The translations under genes were made by a program, and so were the position numbers. 64,000 bases of DNA from Agromyces ramosus. GTDB lineage: Bacteria > Actinomycetota > Actinomycetes > Actinomycetales > Microbacteriaceae. The notes under the pieces were generated by a model. It had not been told where the DNA came from. It ran no database searches and worked only from the letters and a program-made list of their open reading frames with translations. Positions 31,883-39,832 of this stretch are shown in pieces. The stretch spans positions 1,364,001 to 1,428,000 of the forward strand of contig NZ_JAUSYY010000001.1 in NCBI RefSeq assembly GCF_030817175.1, in the 5' to 3' direction. The stretch's first letter is position 1; each line of letters begins with the position of its first letter.

Positions 31883-32513
31883 CGAGGGATCGCGTGCGAG
31901 CGATCCCCTCGAACTCCTCGTCACGGTGCTCCTCGTCGTGGCCGCCGTCGCGACGTCGTGGAGCAGCTACCAGGCGACACGGTGGCACGGCGAGCAGGCC
32001 CAGGCGACGAGTCGCACCAACGCCGTGCGCATCGAGGCCGCCCGCGCGTCGAGCCTTGCCGAGGCCGAGACCGAGGTCGACGTAGCCACGTTCATCGCGT
32101 GGGCCGACGCGGACCAGAACGGAGAGCAGGAGCTCGCCGCGTTCTATCTCGACCGCTTCCGCCCGGAGTTCGGTGTCGCGTTCGACGCGTGGATCGCGAC
32201 GAACCCCTTCACCGACCCGGGCGCCCCCGAGACGCCCTTCGCCATGCCCGAGTACCAGGTCGCGTCCAAGCTCGATGCCGACCGACTCGACGCGGAGGCC
32301 GAAGCCTCGGCCGACGAGGTGCGCCAGGATATCCAGCGCGCCAGCAATTACGTGTTGAGCGTCGTGCTGTACGCCGTGGTGCTCTTCTTCGCGGGCATCA
32401 GCACCAAGCTCGCGAGCCGCCGCCTGCGGATCGTCATGCTCGCATCGGGCGCCGCCGTGCTCCTCGCCGCCATCGTGTGGGTGGCGACGTTCCCGATCAG
32501 CATCGGGCTCTGA
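31866..32513 (+). CDS. Membrane protein with central helical domain, partner of the DUF4239 protein
   Basis: 215 residues from ATG 31866, inside the end of the preceding gene. One TM helix at residues 16-32 (LELLVTVLLVVAAVATSW), an extramembrane helical domain (EAETEVDVATFIAWADADQNGEQEL...), then two TM helices (residues 158-176 and 185-205). Similar in plan to its neighbour but without clear sequence relation. Function unknown. Confidence 0.75.
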   Translation: MAERADEGSRASDPLELLVTVLLVVAAVATSWSSYQATRWHGEQAQATSRTNAVRIEAARASSLAEAETEVDVATFIAWADADQNGEQELAAFYLDRFRPEFGVAFDAWIATNPFTDPGAPETPFAMPEYQVASKLDADRLDAEAEASADEVRQDIQRASNYVLSVVLYAVVLFFAGISTKLASRRLRIVMLASGAAVLLAAIVWVATFPISIGL

Positions 32514-32546
32514 GTCGAAGCCGAGGCTCGAGCGACCGACGCGGGC

Positions 32547-32945
32547 CTACTCGTCGACGTGATGTGTCGACGAGTGCTCGACGGTCACCGAGCGGGCGCG
32601 GTGGGCGGTCGTGCGGTCGATGACGAGGGCCACGACCGCGCCGAGGGCGGCGCCGATGGTGGCGCATCCGAGCAGCAGGAACCCGAACACCTGGCCCTTG
32701 TCGAACTCGATCAGCTCACCCTCGACGGCCGGCTCACCCGAGAACGCGAAGGTGAGGATCAGCGCGGCGACCGCACCGAGCACGGCGCCGAGCGCGATGA
32801 ACGTGCCGTAGCGGGGCGCCCGGCGCACCGTGACGGTGTCGCTCGTGACGTCGGTCTCGAGCGGCTCGGGCGCGACGGGGACTCCGCCGACGCTCACCAC
32901 GGGGTAGTGCTCGGGCTTCTCAGGGGAGTTCTGCGTGTCGCTCAC
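32547..32945 (-). CDS. Small two-helix membrane protein
   Basis: 132 residues from GTG 32945. A polar N-terminus with PEHYPVVSVGGVPVAPEP precedes two hydrophobic segments (GTFIALGAVLGAVAALILTFAF and GFLLLGCATIGAALGAVVAL, positions near 32800 and 32670) and a His-containing tail. Conserved in actinobacteria near purine genes in my recollection, but without a known role. Confidence 0.7.
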   Translation of the reverse strand: MSDTQNSPEKPEHYPVVSVGGVPVAPEPLETDVTSDTVTVRRAPRYGTFIALGAVLGAVAALILTFAFSGEPAVEGELIEFDKGQVFGFLLLGCATIGAALGAVVALVIDRTTAHRARSVTVEHSSTHHVDE

Positions 32946-32959
32946 CCCTCTATTGTCGC

Positions 32960-33346
32960 TCAGCCGAGCGCCACGATCACCGAGAGCACGGTGAGCAGTG
33001 CGACGACGGGCGTCATCGTGTACCGCTCGGACTTGCTGCGCGAGATCGCATTCATCGGGATGCCGATGGCGAAGTACGCCGCGATGACCCATGCGCCCAC
33101 GTCGACCACGAGCTCGGGCAACACCATGGGCACGAGTTCGGCCTTCATGAGGAACACCCAGGCGAACACGGCGTAGAGCACGATCGAGATGACGCTGCCG
33201 ATGCGCTTCGCCCGAGGCAGGACGCGGTCGGCACCGCCCCACGCGAACCGGCCGAGCGGCGCTCCGAAGACGAGCGCGAGCTGGAAGACGGCGAGCGCGC
33301 CGAGGACGACGCAGAGCAGGATGGCGGCGATCGCGGCAGGAGTCAC
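32960..33346 (-). CDS. Small four-helix membrane protein
   Basis: 128 residues from GTG 33346, which overlaps the stop of the sterol-carrier-like gene (GTGA). Four hydrophobic segments; the first contains AIAAILLCVVLGALAVFQLAL and is followed by GAPLGRFAWGG. No recognised motif. Operon position after the SCP2-like gene is the only clue. Confidence 0.75.
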   Translation of the reverse strand: MTPAAIAAILLCVVLGALAVFQLALVFGAPLGRFAWGGADRVLPRAKRIGSVISIVLYAVFAWVFLMKAELVPMVLPELVVDVGAWVIAAYFAIGIPMNAISRSKSERYTMTPVVALLTVLSVIVALG

Positions 33347-33771
33347 GGGGTGATCGTATCGGCCCCGCCAGACGTTCCCGGCGTGGAGCTGCCGAGCACG
33401 GGCAGCACCGCCGCGAGGTCGGCGCGCTGGCCCGACGCGTGCACCCGGCCGGCCACGCGGGCGTCAGCCCAGCTGAGCGTGCCGATCGCGAGGGCGAGCC
33501 AGGTCGAGGCATCCGTCTCGACGACGTTCGGGGGCGTGCCGCGCGTATGCTTCGGGCCCTCGATGCACTGCACGGCGCCATACGGTGGCACGCGCACCTC
33601 GACGGTGCCGCCCGGGGCGTGCTCGGCGAGCAGTTGCAGCGAGTACCGCACGGCGAGGGCGAGGGTCGTGCGATCGACGGATGCCGCGGCATCCGCACCC
33701 CCGGGCGTCACCCGCTGCACGACCTCGAGGGCCGCCCGACCCAGCTCGTCGTCGATCCTCGCGCGCGCCAT
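33343..33771 (-). CDS. Sterol-carrier (SCP2)-like protein
   Basis: 142 residues from ATG 33771. The actinobacterial sterol carrier family pattern is visible: RTTLALAVRYSLQLLAEHAPGGTVEVRVPPYGAVQCIEG (near 33650-33535), GTPPNVVETDASTWLALAIGTLSWADA and AGRVHASGQRADL. The fold binds hydrophobic ligands; despite the name these bacteria make no sterols. Genes of this family often sit beside purine genes in actinobacteria, as here near purD and purC. Confidence 0.82.
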   Translation of the reverse strand: MARARIDDELGRAALEVVQRVTPGGADAAASVDRTTLALAVRYSLQLLAEHAPGGTVEVRVPPYGAVQCIEGPKHTRGTPPNVVETDASTWLALAIGTLSWADARVAGRVHASGQRADLAAVLPVLGSSTPGTSGGADTITP

Positions 33772-33798
33772 GTCTCCATCTTCGCGCACCCGTGGGTG

Positions 33799-34362
33799 TC
33801 AGGAGTCGGCGGGAACCCGTCCGGAGGGGGCGATCCCGCGCACCGTCAGGATGAGGATCATCACCGCACCGGCGACGATCGCGATGTCGGCGACGTTGCC
33901 GATGAAGAGGTCGCCGTAGCCGATGAAGTCCACGACGTGGCCGCGCCCGAAGCCCGGCTCGCGGAACAGGCGGTCGCCGAGGTGCGTGAGTGCACCCCCC
34001 AGCAGGAGCCCGATGGCGATGGCCCAGCCGACCGATCGCACCCGCCATGCGAACACCGCGGCGACGACGGCCGCCCCGGCGGCGACGATCGCGAGCACCC
34101 AGGTGAGCTCGGTGCCGATGGAGAAGGCCGCGCCGGGGTTGTGGACGAGCACGAACCGGATGAGGTCGCCGATCACCGGAACGGTACGGCCGTCGTCGAG
34201 CCAGGTCACCGCCCACCATTTCGTGCCCTGGTCGACGAGCACCACGACGGCGGCGATGCCGAGCACCCACCAGAACAGTCGGGGCCCGCGTGCCGGTGCG
34301 GCGACCTCGTCGTCGCCGGAGGGGTCTGGTGCGCGGTTCGCGCCGGTGCTGTCTGGGCTCAC
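33799..34362 (-). CDS. lspA: Lipoprotein signal peptidase
   Basis: 187 residues from GTG 34362. Four TM helices and the LspA marks: DQGTKWWAV after TM1, HNPGAAFSI, and the two catalytic aspartates in VVDFIGYGDLFIGNVADIAIV. It cleaves lipoprotein signal peptides after diacylglyceryl transfer at the membrane, serving lipoproteins such as the binding protein at 20.5 kb. The N-terminal 28 residues are a disordered cytoplasmic extension. A GATAAT box 7 nt before the GTG suggests a leaderless start. Confidence 0.93.
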   Translation of the reverse strand: MSPDSTGANRAPDPSGDDEVAAPARGPRLFWWVLGIAAVVVLVDQGTKWWAVTWLDDGRTVPVIGDLIRFVLVHNPGAAFSIGTELTWVLAIVAAGAAVVAAVFAWRVRSVGWAIAIGLLLGGALTHLGDRLFREPGFGRGHVVDFIGYGDLFIGNVADIAIVAGAVMILILTVRGIAPSGRVPADS

Positions 34363-34375
34363 CCGCCCCATTATC
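34363..34375 (-). promoter_or_regulatory. Leaderless -10 box of lspA
   Basis: Minus strand GATAAT (34375-34370), then GGGGCGG (7 nt), then GTG 34362; the G-rich stretch could also serve as ribosome site. Confidence 0.45.
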
Positions 34376-34445
34376 GCGGGCCGACGAGGCACCGCCGACC
34401 CGTGCCGCGGCGCGCAACACGGACCCCGGCTCCCGCACGACGCGG

Positions 34446-34457
34446 TAGCCTGAACCG
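34446..34457 (+). promoter_or_regulatory. Leaderless -10 box of purD
   Basis: TAGCCT (34446-34451), 6 nt before GTG 34458. No -35 consensus is obvious. Confidence 0.5.
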
Positions 34458-35771
34458 GTGAGAATCCTGGTCCTCGGCTCGGGCGCGCGCGAGCACGCCA
34501 TCATCCTCGCGCTCCTCGACGAAGACGCCCGGCACGAGATCATCGCGGCCCCCGGCAACGCCGGCATCGCGGCATCCCACACCTCGTCGTCGCGTGGCAG
34601 CGTCACGACCATCGCGCTCGACCCGACCGATCCCGTGATCGTCGCCGACTACGCGATCGACAACGACATCGAGCTCGTCGTCATCGGCCCCGAGGCCCCG
34701 CTCGTCGCCGGCGTCGCCGACGCCCTGCGCACACGCGGCATCGCGGTGTTCGGTCCGGGCAAGGCCGCCGCCGCCCTCGAGGGGTCGAAGACCTTCGCGA
34801 AGCGAATCATGGAGTCCGCGGGCGTGCCGACCGGCCGTGCGGCGCTCGCCGACACGCTCGACGATGTCGAGCAGACCCTCGACGAGTTCGGCGCTCCCTT
34901 CGTCGTGAAGGCCGATGGCCTCGCGGCCGGCAAGGGCGTGCTCGTCACCGAAGACCGCGATGCCGCGCTCGCCCACGCCGCCCACTACCTGCAGCAGGGG
35001 CCGGTGCTCGTCGAGGAGTTCCTCGACGGACAGGAGGTCTCGCTCTTCCTGCTCTCCGACGGCACGAACGTGCTGCCGCTCTCACCCGCGCAGGACTACA
35101 AGCGCCTCCGCGACGGCGACGCCGGCCCGAACACGGGCGGCATGGGCGCATACTCGCCGCTGCCGTGGCTCGACGACCAGTTCGGCAGCGAGCAGCAGTT
35201 CGTCGACGAGGTCATCGAGAAGATCGCGCTGCCCACCGTGCGCCGGCTCGCCACCGAGCAGACGCCGTTCATCGGCCTGCTCTACGCGGGCCTCATCCTC
35301 ACGCCGCGCGGCATCCGCGTGATCGAGTTCAATGCGCGCTTCGGCGACCCAGAGACCCAGGTCGTGCTCCCCCGCCTCGAGACACAGCTCTCGGGCCTCC
35401 TCTTCGCCGCGGCGACGGGGGGGCTCGGCGGGCTGCCGCGCCCGGTGTTCCGGCCGGATGCCGCGGTCACGGTCGTGCTCGCGAGCGAGGGGTATCCAGA
35501 GGCCCCCGAGACGGGGCGCACCATCGAGGGGCTCGAGGCCGCGGCATCCGTGCCCGGCGTGCACCTCGCGCATGCCGCGACGGCGATCGGCACCGCGAGC
35601 TCACCCGACGACATGCCGCCGCTCATCGCCACGGGCGGACGGGTGCTCAACGTCGTCGCCGTCGGAAGGGACTTCGGCGAGGCGCGGCGCCGCGCCTATG
35701 AGGCGCTCGCGCATGTGCGCCTCGACGGCGGCCAGTACCGCACCGACATCGCGGCGCGCGTCACAGAGTAG
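34458..35771 (+). CDS. purD: Phosphoribosylamine-glycine ligase
   Basis: 437 residues from GTG 34458. PurD joins glycine to phosphoribosylamine using ATP (step two). ATP-grasp layout: VLGSGAREHAI at the N-terminus, GPGKAAAALEGSKTFAK, PFVVKADGLAAGKGVLV for the ATP lysine, GGMGAYSPLPW, and VIEFNARFGDPETQV with the metal-binding Glu/Asn. Full length. purC follows after 8 bp in the same operon. Confidence 0.98.
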   Translation: MRILVLGSGAREHAIILALLDEDARHEIIAAPGNAGIAASHTSSSRGSVTTIALDPTDPVIVADYAIDNDIELVVIGPEAPLVAGVADALRTRGIAVFGPGKAAAALEGSKTFAKRIMESAGVPTGRAALADTLDDVEQTLDEFGAPFVVKADGLAAGKGVLVTEDRDAALAHAAHYLQQGPVLVEEFLDGQEVSLFLLSDGTNVLPLSPAQDYKRLRDGDAGPNTGGMGAYSPLPWLDDQFGSEQQFVDEVIEKIALPTVRRLATEQTPFIGLLYAGLILTPRGIRVIEFNARFGDPETQVVLPRLETQLSGLLFAAATGGLGGLPRPVFRPDAAVTVVLASEGYPEAPETGRTIEGLEAAASVPGVHLAHAATAIGTASSPDDMPPLIATGGRVLNVVAVGRDFGEARRRAYEALAHVRLDGGQYRTDIAARVTE

Positions 35772-35779
35772 GAGTCACG

Positions 35780-36730
35780 ATGACGAACACCGGTGAACTG
35801 CCCGGCTGGACGCACATCTATTCGGGCAAGGTGCGCGACCTCTACGCGCCCACCAGGCTGCTCGACGACGACGACAGCTGGACGGGCGATCCGTTGCACC
35901 TCTCGCCGGTCGTGCTGGTCGTCGCGAGCGACCGGGTGAGCGCCTTCGACGCCGTGCTGACGCCCGCCATCCCGGGCAAGGGCGAGATGCTCACCGCCCT
36001 CACCCGATGGTGGTTCGACCAGCTCCCCGAGGTGCCCAACCACCTCGCCCATCCGCTCGACGACCGGCTCCAGGCGCTCGAGCTGCCCGAGGTCCCCGCC
36101 GAGGTCGCGGCTCGCGCCACGCTCTGCCGCACGCTCGACATGTTTCCGATCGAGTGCGTCGTGCGGGGGTTCATCACCGGCGGCGGCTGGAAGGAGTACC
36201 ATGCCACGGGCGCCATCGGCGGCATCCCGCTACCAGAGGGGCTGCAGAACGGCGACCGCCTGCCCGAGCCGATCTACACGCCCGCGTGGAAGGCTCCGCT
36301 CGGCGAGCACGACGAGAACATCACCTACGAGCGCACCGTCGAGCTCGTGGGCGACGTCGTCGCCGCGCAGCTGCGCGAGCTGTCGCTCGAGATCTTCGCG
36401 CGCGCGTCGGCCATCGCCGAGGCGCGCGGCGTGATCCTCGCCGATACGAAGTTCGAGTTCGGCGCCGACCGCGACACGGGCATCGTGACCCTCGCCGACG
36501 AGGTGCTCACCTCCGACTCGAGCCGCTTCTGGGACGCCGAGGTGTACGCCACCGCTGCGACGCCCGAGCTGCGCATGGCGAGCTTCGACAAGCAGATCGT
36601 GCGCGACTGGCTCGCCGCGAACTGGGATCAGGATGCCTCCGAGGAGCCGCCGACGCTCCCGCACGAGATCGTCGAGCAGACCGCCGCGCGCTACCGCGAG
36701 CTGATCGAGCGGCTGACGTCGGGCGCCTGA
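35780..36730 (+). CDS. purC: Phosphoribosylaminoimidazole-succinocarboxamide synthase
   Basis: 316 residues from ATG 35780, after Shine-Dalgarno AGGAG at 35770-35774. PurC couples aspartate to CAIR (step seven). Signature segments are YSGKVRDLY, ASDRVSAFDAVL, IPGKGEMLTALTRWWF, IECVVRGFITGGGWKEY, and DTKFEFG with EVLTSDSSRFW. Length is that of the eukaryote/actinobacterial long form. Co-transcribed with purD; only 3 bp separate its stop from the convergent gene. Confidence 0.98.
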   Translation: MTNTGELPGWTHIYSGKVRDLYAPTRLLDDDDSWTGDPLHLSPVVLVVASDRVSAFDAVLTPAIPGKGEMLTALTRWWFDQLPEVPNHLAHPLDDRLQALELPEVPAEVAARATLCRTLDMFPIECVVRGFITGGGWKEYHATGAIGGIPLPEGLQNGDRLPEPIYTPAWKAPLGEHDENITYERTVELVGDVVAAQLRELSLEIFARASAIAEARGVILADTKFEFGADRDTGIVTLADEVLTSDSSRFWDAEVYATAATPELRMASFDKQIVRDWLAANWDQDASEEPPTLPHEIVEQTAARYRELIERLTSGA

Positions 36731-36733
36731 CTC

Positions 36734-37066
36734 CTACGACGTGCCGCCGCCCAGGTCGCCGTTGAGGAGCGTGACCCGGGCATTGAACACGGTCTCGGTG
36801 TCGGGCTCTCCGGCCCGGATCATCGGGCCGGCTGCGGCGGCATCCTGGTCGGAGACGCGAACGGGCTGAGCCCCGGTCGCCTGGAGCCGCTCTCGCGCCT
36901 CGTGTTCGACGAGCACGGGCACGAAATCACGGATCGGGTTGCCATCGAGCTCGTGATGCGCCTCGTGCACGACGGTCGCGATGCGCTCCCGCTGGAGCTG
37001 CGGGAAGCGACCGGCGAGACGGTCGATGACGGCATTCACGGCGTGCGCTTCATCGGGAGTTCCCAT
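36734..37066 (-). CDS. Small helical protein with a three-helix-bundle dimerisation motif
   Basis: 110 residues from ATG 37066. The core VNAVIDRLAGRFPQLQRERIATVVHEAHHELDGNPIRDFVPVLVEHEARERL (near 37040-36890) matches small actinobacterial proteins described as three-helix-bundle dimerisation domains. A variable tail follows. No catalytic motif; function unknown. The frame continues upstream but lacks a better start. Confidence 0.7.
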   Translation of the reverse strand: MGTPDEAHAVNAVIDRLAGRFPQLQRERIATVVHEAHHELDGNPIRDFVPVLVEHEARERLQATGAQPVRVSDQDAAAAGPMIRAGEPDTETVFNARVTLLNGDLGGGTS

Positions 37067-37167
37067 GCGGCCAGTCTGAGGTCCGGGCACGCCCGCGATC
37101 AAGAGCCGTTCATGAGGCTCCCAGCTAGTGGGCGTCTCATCCGGAATAGGGGCGCCGGAGCATGCGT

Positions 37168-37195
37168 TACCATTAGTTGTGACTACAACCAATGG
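37168..37195 (+). promoter_or_regulatory. Promoter and MarR-like palindrome at the VOC gene
   Basis: TACCAT (37168-37173) lies 5 nt before GTG 37179. CCATTAGTTGT (37170-37180) and ACAACCAATGG (37185-37195) form an 11-bp inverted repeat with one mismatch, covering the -10 box and start codon. TTGTN-centred dyads of this kind are typical of MarR regulators; none is encoded nearby. Confidence 0.55.
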
Positions 37196-38075
37196 CACCC
37201 GGGGTCCGGGACTGCTCGCCGCCGACACGGGCATGGGCGCGGTGACCCTGCGCGTCGGCGACCTCGACGGCATGATCCGGTACTACCGCGACGGCGTGAC
37301 CCTCGAGCTGCTCAGCCACGACGGTGCGATCGCCGTGCTAGGGCGGGGTTCGACGCCCATCGTCATCCTCGAGCACGCGCCCGAGCTGCAGCACGCCGGG
37401 CCGCGCAGTGCCGGGCTCTTCCACACCGCGATCCTCTTCGACACCCGCGAGGCGCTCGCGACGGCGATCTACTCCGTCGCCTCGAAGCACCCCGGCACCT
37501 TCACCGGGAGCGCCGATCACCTCGTGAGCGAGGCGTTCTACTTCACCGATCCTGAGGGCAACGGCGTCGAGCTCTACTTCGACCGCGACCGCTCGCAGTG
37601 GAGCTGGACGCACGGCACGATCGAGATGGCGACGATGTACCTCGACCCGAACGCGTACCTGCGCGAGCACCTGAGCGAAGGAGCAGCGGATGCCGCGGCA
37701 TCCGGTACCGGCCTCGGTGACGCGATCGTCGGGCACGTGCACCTCTCGGTCGGCGACATCGCGAGCGCCCGGGAGTTCTACGTCGACCGGCTCGGCTTCG
37801 AGACCACCGCGAGCCTCGGCACGTCGGCGCTCTTCGTCTCGGCGGGCGGCTATCACCACCACATGGCGATGAACACGTGGAACAGCGCCGGGGCGGGCAA
37901 GCGCCGGCTCGCGCTCGGGCTCGGCAGGGTCGAGATCGTCGTGCCGACCTCCGACGATCTCGGCGAACTGGGCGAGCGGATGTCCCACTACGGCGTCGCG
38001 ACCCGCGACGACGGCCGTGTGCTCGCATTCGAGGACCCGTGGTCGAACCTCGTGGCGGCGCGCGCGGGCGCCTGA
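37179..38075 (+). CDS. VOC-family protein with two glyoxalase/dioxygenase modules (CatE-like)
   Basis: 298 residues from GTG 37179. Two VOC modules: GAVTLRVGDLDGMIRYYRDGVTLELLSHDG with SEAFYFTDPEGNGVELYFDRDR (first), and VGHVHLSVGDIASAREFYVDRLGFETT with LAFEDPWSNLVAA (second). FHTAILF, HVHLSVGD, YHHHMAMNTW and GVELYF supply the His/His/Glu metal ligands. Closest to extradiol catechol 2,3-dioxygenase-like proteins of Bacillus and actinobacteria; the true substrate is unknown. The operator-like palindrome at its start suggests induction by a small phenolic or quinone. Confidence 0.82.
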   Translation: MTTTNGTRGPGLLAADTGMGAVTLRVGDLDGMIRYYRDGVTLELLSHDGAIAVLGRGSTPIVILEHAPELQHAGPRSAGLFHTAILFDTREALATAIYSVASKHPGTFTGSADHLVSEAFYFTDPEGNGVELYFDRDRSQWSWTHGTIEMATMYLDPNAYLREHLSEGAADAAASGTGLGDAIVGHVHLSVGDIASAREFYVDRLGFETTASLGTSALFVSAGGYHHHMAMNTWNSAGAGKRRLALGLGRVEIVVPTSDDLGELGERMSHYGVATRDDGRVLAFEDPWSNLVAARAGA

Positions 38076-38111
38076 CCGCCGGCCGCCGGCTGCGGGCCTC
38101 TCCGCACGCGG

Positions 38112-38759
38112 TCACCGCGCGGGCTTCGGCCCCTTCTTGTGCGACATGTCGTGGAACTCGGCGAAGCGCTGCCCGGGCACGGGCATCGGCGTGAGGTCGG
38201 GCCGCGCCCTCAGCCCGTCGAGCACGATCGTCAGCTGCCGGCGCCAGAACGGCAGGTACTCGCGCCCGTACTGCCCGAGCGAGCCCAGCATGTCGACGAG
38301 GATGCTCAGGTCGACGGCGGTGACATCGGGGCGGAGCGACCCCTCCACCTGCGCACGGCCGACGAGTCCGTCGATCGCCTCCTCGAAGGCGGCGCCCGGG
38401 CGATGCGACGGATCGAGTTCGGCGACCCGCTGCATGACCGCGGGCAGGTAGGGCTGGTCGGCGACCCAGGCGCCGAGGCGCTCGAGGTAGAGCTCGACCG
38501 ACCGCCAGCCGGTCTCGGCACCGAGGATGTCGGACGCGAGATCGTGCAGTTCGGCGACGCCGGAGTCGTAGAGCTCGCGCACGAGCGCGTCGCGGTTCGG
38601 GAAGTGACGGTACACCGTGCCCGCGCCGACGCCGGCCCGGATCGCGAGCTCGTCGAGCGGGGCATCGACGCCGCGCTCGGCGAACAGGCGCCGCGCCTCG
38701 CGGAGCAGGCGCTCGTGGTTTCGTCGCGCATCGCGACGCGGCGAAGCAGCCGGGGTCAC
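38112..38759 (-). CDS. TetR-family transcriptional regulator
   Basis: 215 residues from GTG 38759. The TetR helix-turn-helix is LLREARRLFAERGVDAPLDELAIRAGVGAGTVYRHFPNRDALV (near 38710-38590). The C-terminal domain (GWRSVELYLERLGAWVADQPYLP) resembles the common SbtR-like TetR group. TACAGT lies 7 nt before the GTG, so the message is probably leaderless; the more upstream GTG 38768 overlaps that box. Target unknown: the divergent kynurenine operon is the nearest candidate. Confidence 0.88.
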   Translation of the reverse strand: MTPAASPRRDARRNHERLLREARRLFAERGVDAPLDELAIRAGVGAGTVYRHFPNRDALVRELYDSGVAELHDLASDILGAETGWRSVELYLERLGAWVADQPYLPAVMQRVAELDPSHRPGAAFEEAIDGLVGRAQVEGSLRPDVTAVDLSILVDMLGSLGQYGREYLPFWRRQLTIVLDGLRARPDLTPMPVPGQRFAEFHDMSHKKGPKPAR

Positions 38760-38772
38760 GCGACTCACTGTA
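38760..38772 (-). promoter_or_regulatory. Leaderless -10 box of the TetR gene
   Basis: Minus strand TACAGT (38772-38767), then 7 nt to GTG 38759. Confidence 0.45.
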
Positions 38773-38938
38773 CGCCGCTCGTGGACTAGTATTCGGAGGG
38801 TCGCCTCCGTTTCCTCGATTCGGCGGCGGCCACCCCTTGGGGGAGGGGTGCGGCGCGGCGGGCATCAGGCCGGCTGGTCCGGGACGGGGGCGCCCGTCGC
38901 GCCCATCCGCGCCGGTTCGGCGACCGAGAGCGCGTGGC

Positions 38939-38950
38939 TAGGCTGGACCC
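38939..38950 (+). promoter_or_regulatory. Leaderless -10 box of the kynurenine operon
   Basis: TAGGCT (38939-38944), 6 nt before GTG 38951. The 180-bp gap to the TetR gene otherwise shows only CACCCCTT/AGGGGTG-type complementarity near 38832-38851. Confidence 0.5.
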
Positions 38951-39829
38951 GTGACTGAGCACGAGGGCGTGGCCGACGGCGTCGAAGCGAACACGCGCAC
39001 CATCGAGGCATCCGTCGTCACCGATTTCAGCGATCGCATGAGCTACGGCGGCTACCTCGACCTGCCCACCCTGCTCAGCGCGCAGCGGCCGATCAGCAGG
39101 CCCGAGCACCACGACGAACTGCTGTTCATCATCCAGCACCAGACCACCGAGCTCTGGCTCAAGCTCGTGCTGCACGAGCTCGAGACCGCTCGCGACCTGC
39201 TGCGCGCCGACGAGCTCGGCAAGGCGCTCAAGGCGGTCGCCCGCGTGAAGCACATCCAGAAGACCCTGACCGAGCAGTGGTCGGTGCTCGCGACCCTGAC
39301 GCCCGCCGAGTACGCGCAGTTCCGCGGGGTGCTCGGCAATGCGAGCGGATTCCAGTCGTACCAGTACCGCGCGGTCGAGTTCGTGCTCGGCAACAAGAAT
39401 GCACGCATGCTGCAGGTCTTCGAGACGGATCCCGCGGCGAGCGCGATGCTCCGAGCCGCACTCGAGACGCCGAGCCTCTACGACGAGTTCCTGCGGCTCC
39501 TCGCGCGTGCCGGCTACCCGATCCCGGCGGCGATCCTCGAGCGCGACGTCACCCAGGCGTGGACGTTCCAGCCCGAGCTCGTGCCCGTCTTCACCGAGAT
39601 CTACCAGCACACCGATGAGCACTGGGCCGCCTACGAGACGTGTGAAGAGCTCGTCGACCTGGAAGACAACTTCCAGCTCTGGCGGTTCCGCCACCTGAAG
39701 ACCGTCGAGCGCATCATCGGCTCGAAGACCGGCACCGGCGGGTCGAGCGGCGCCACGTTCCTGAAGCGTGCGCTCGAGCTCACGTTCTTCCCCGAGCTGT
39801 ACGCCGTGCGCACCGAGATCCCCGGCTGA
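38951..39829 (+). CDS. kynA: Tryptophan 2,3-dioxygenase
   Basis: 292 residues from GTG 38951. Heme enzyme that opens the indole ring of tryptophan to N-formylkynurenine. Family marks: [36 protein letters not shown] (substrate-site residues), [15 protein letters not shown], and [22 protein letters not shown], in which the His is the proximal heme ligand. First gene of a three-gene operon with an amidohydrolase and kynureninase. Confidence 0.97.
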   Translation: MTEHEGVADGVEANTRTIEASVVTDFSDRMSYGGYLDLPTLLSAQRPISRPEHHDELLFIIQHQTTELWLKLVLHELETARDLLRADELGKALKAVARVKHIQKTLTEQWSVLATLTPAEYAQFRGVLGNASGFQSYQYRAVEFVLGNKNARMLQVFETDPAASAMLRAALETPSLYDEFLRLLARAGYPIPAAILERDVTQAWTFQPELVPVFTEIYQHTDEHWAAYETCEELVDLEDNFQLWRFRHLKTVERIIGSKTGTGGSSGATFLKRALELTFFPELYAVRTEIPG

Positions 39830-39832
39830 CGG

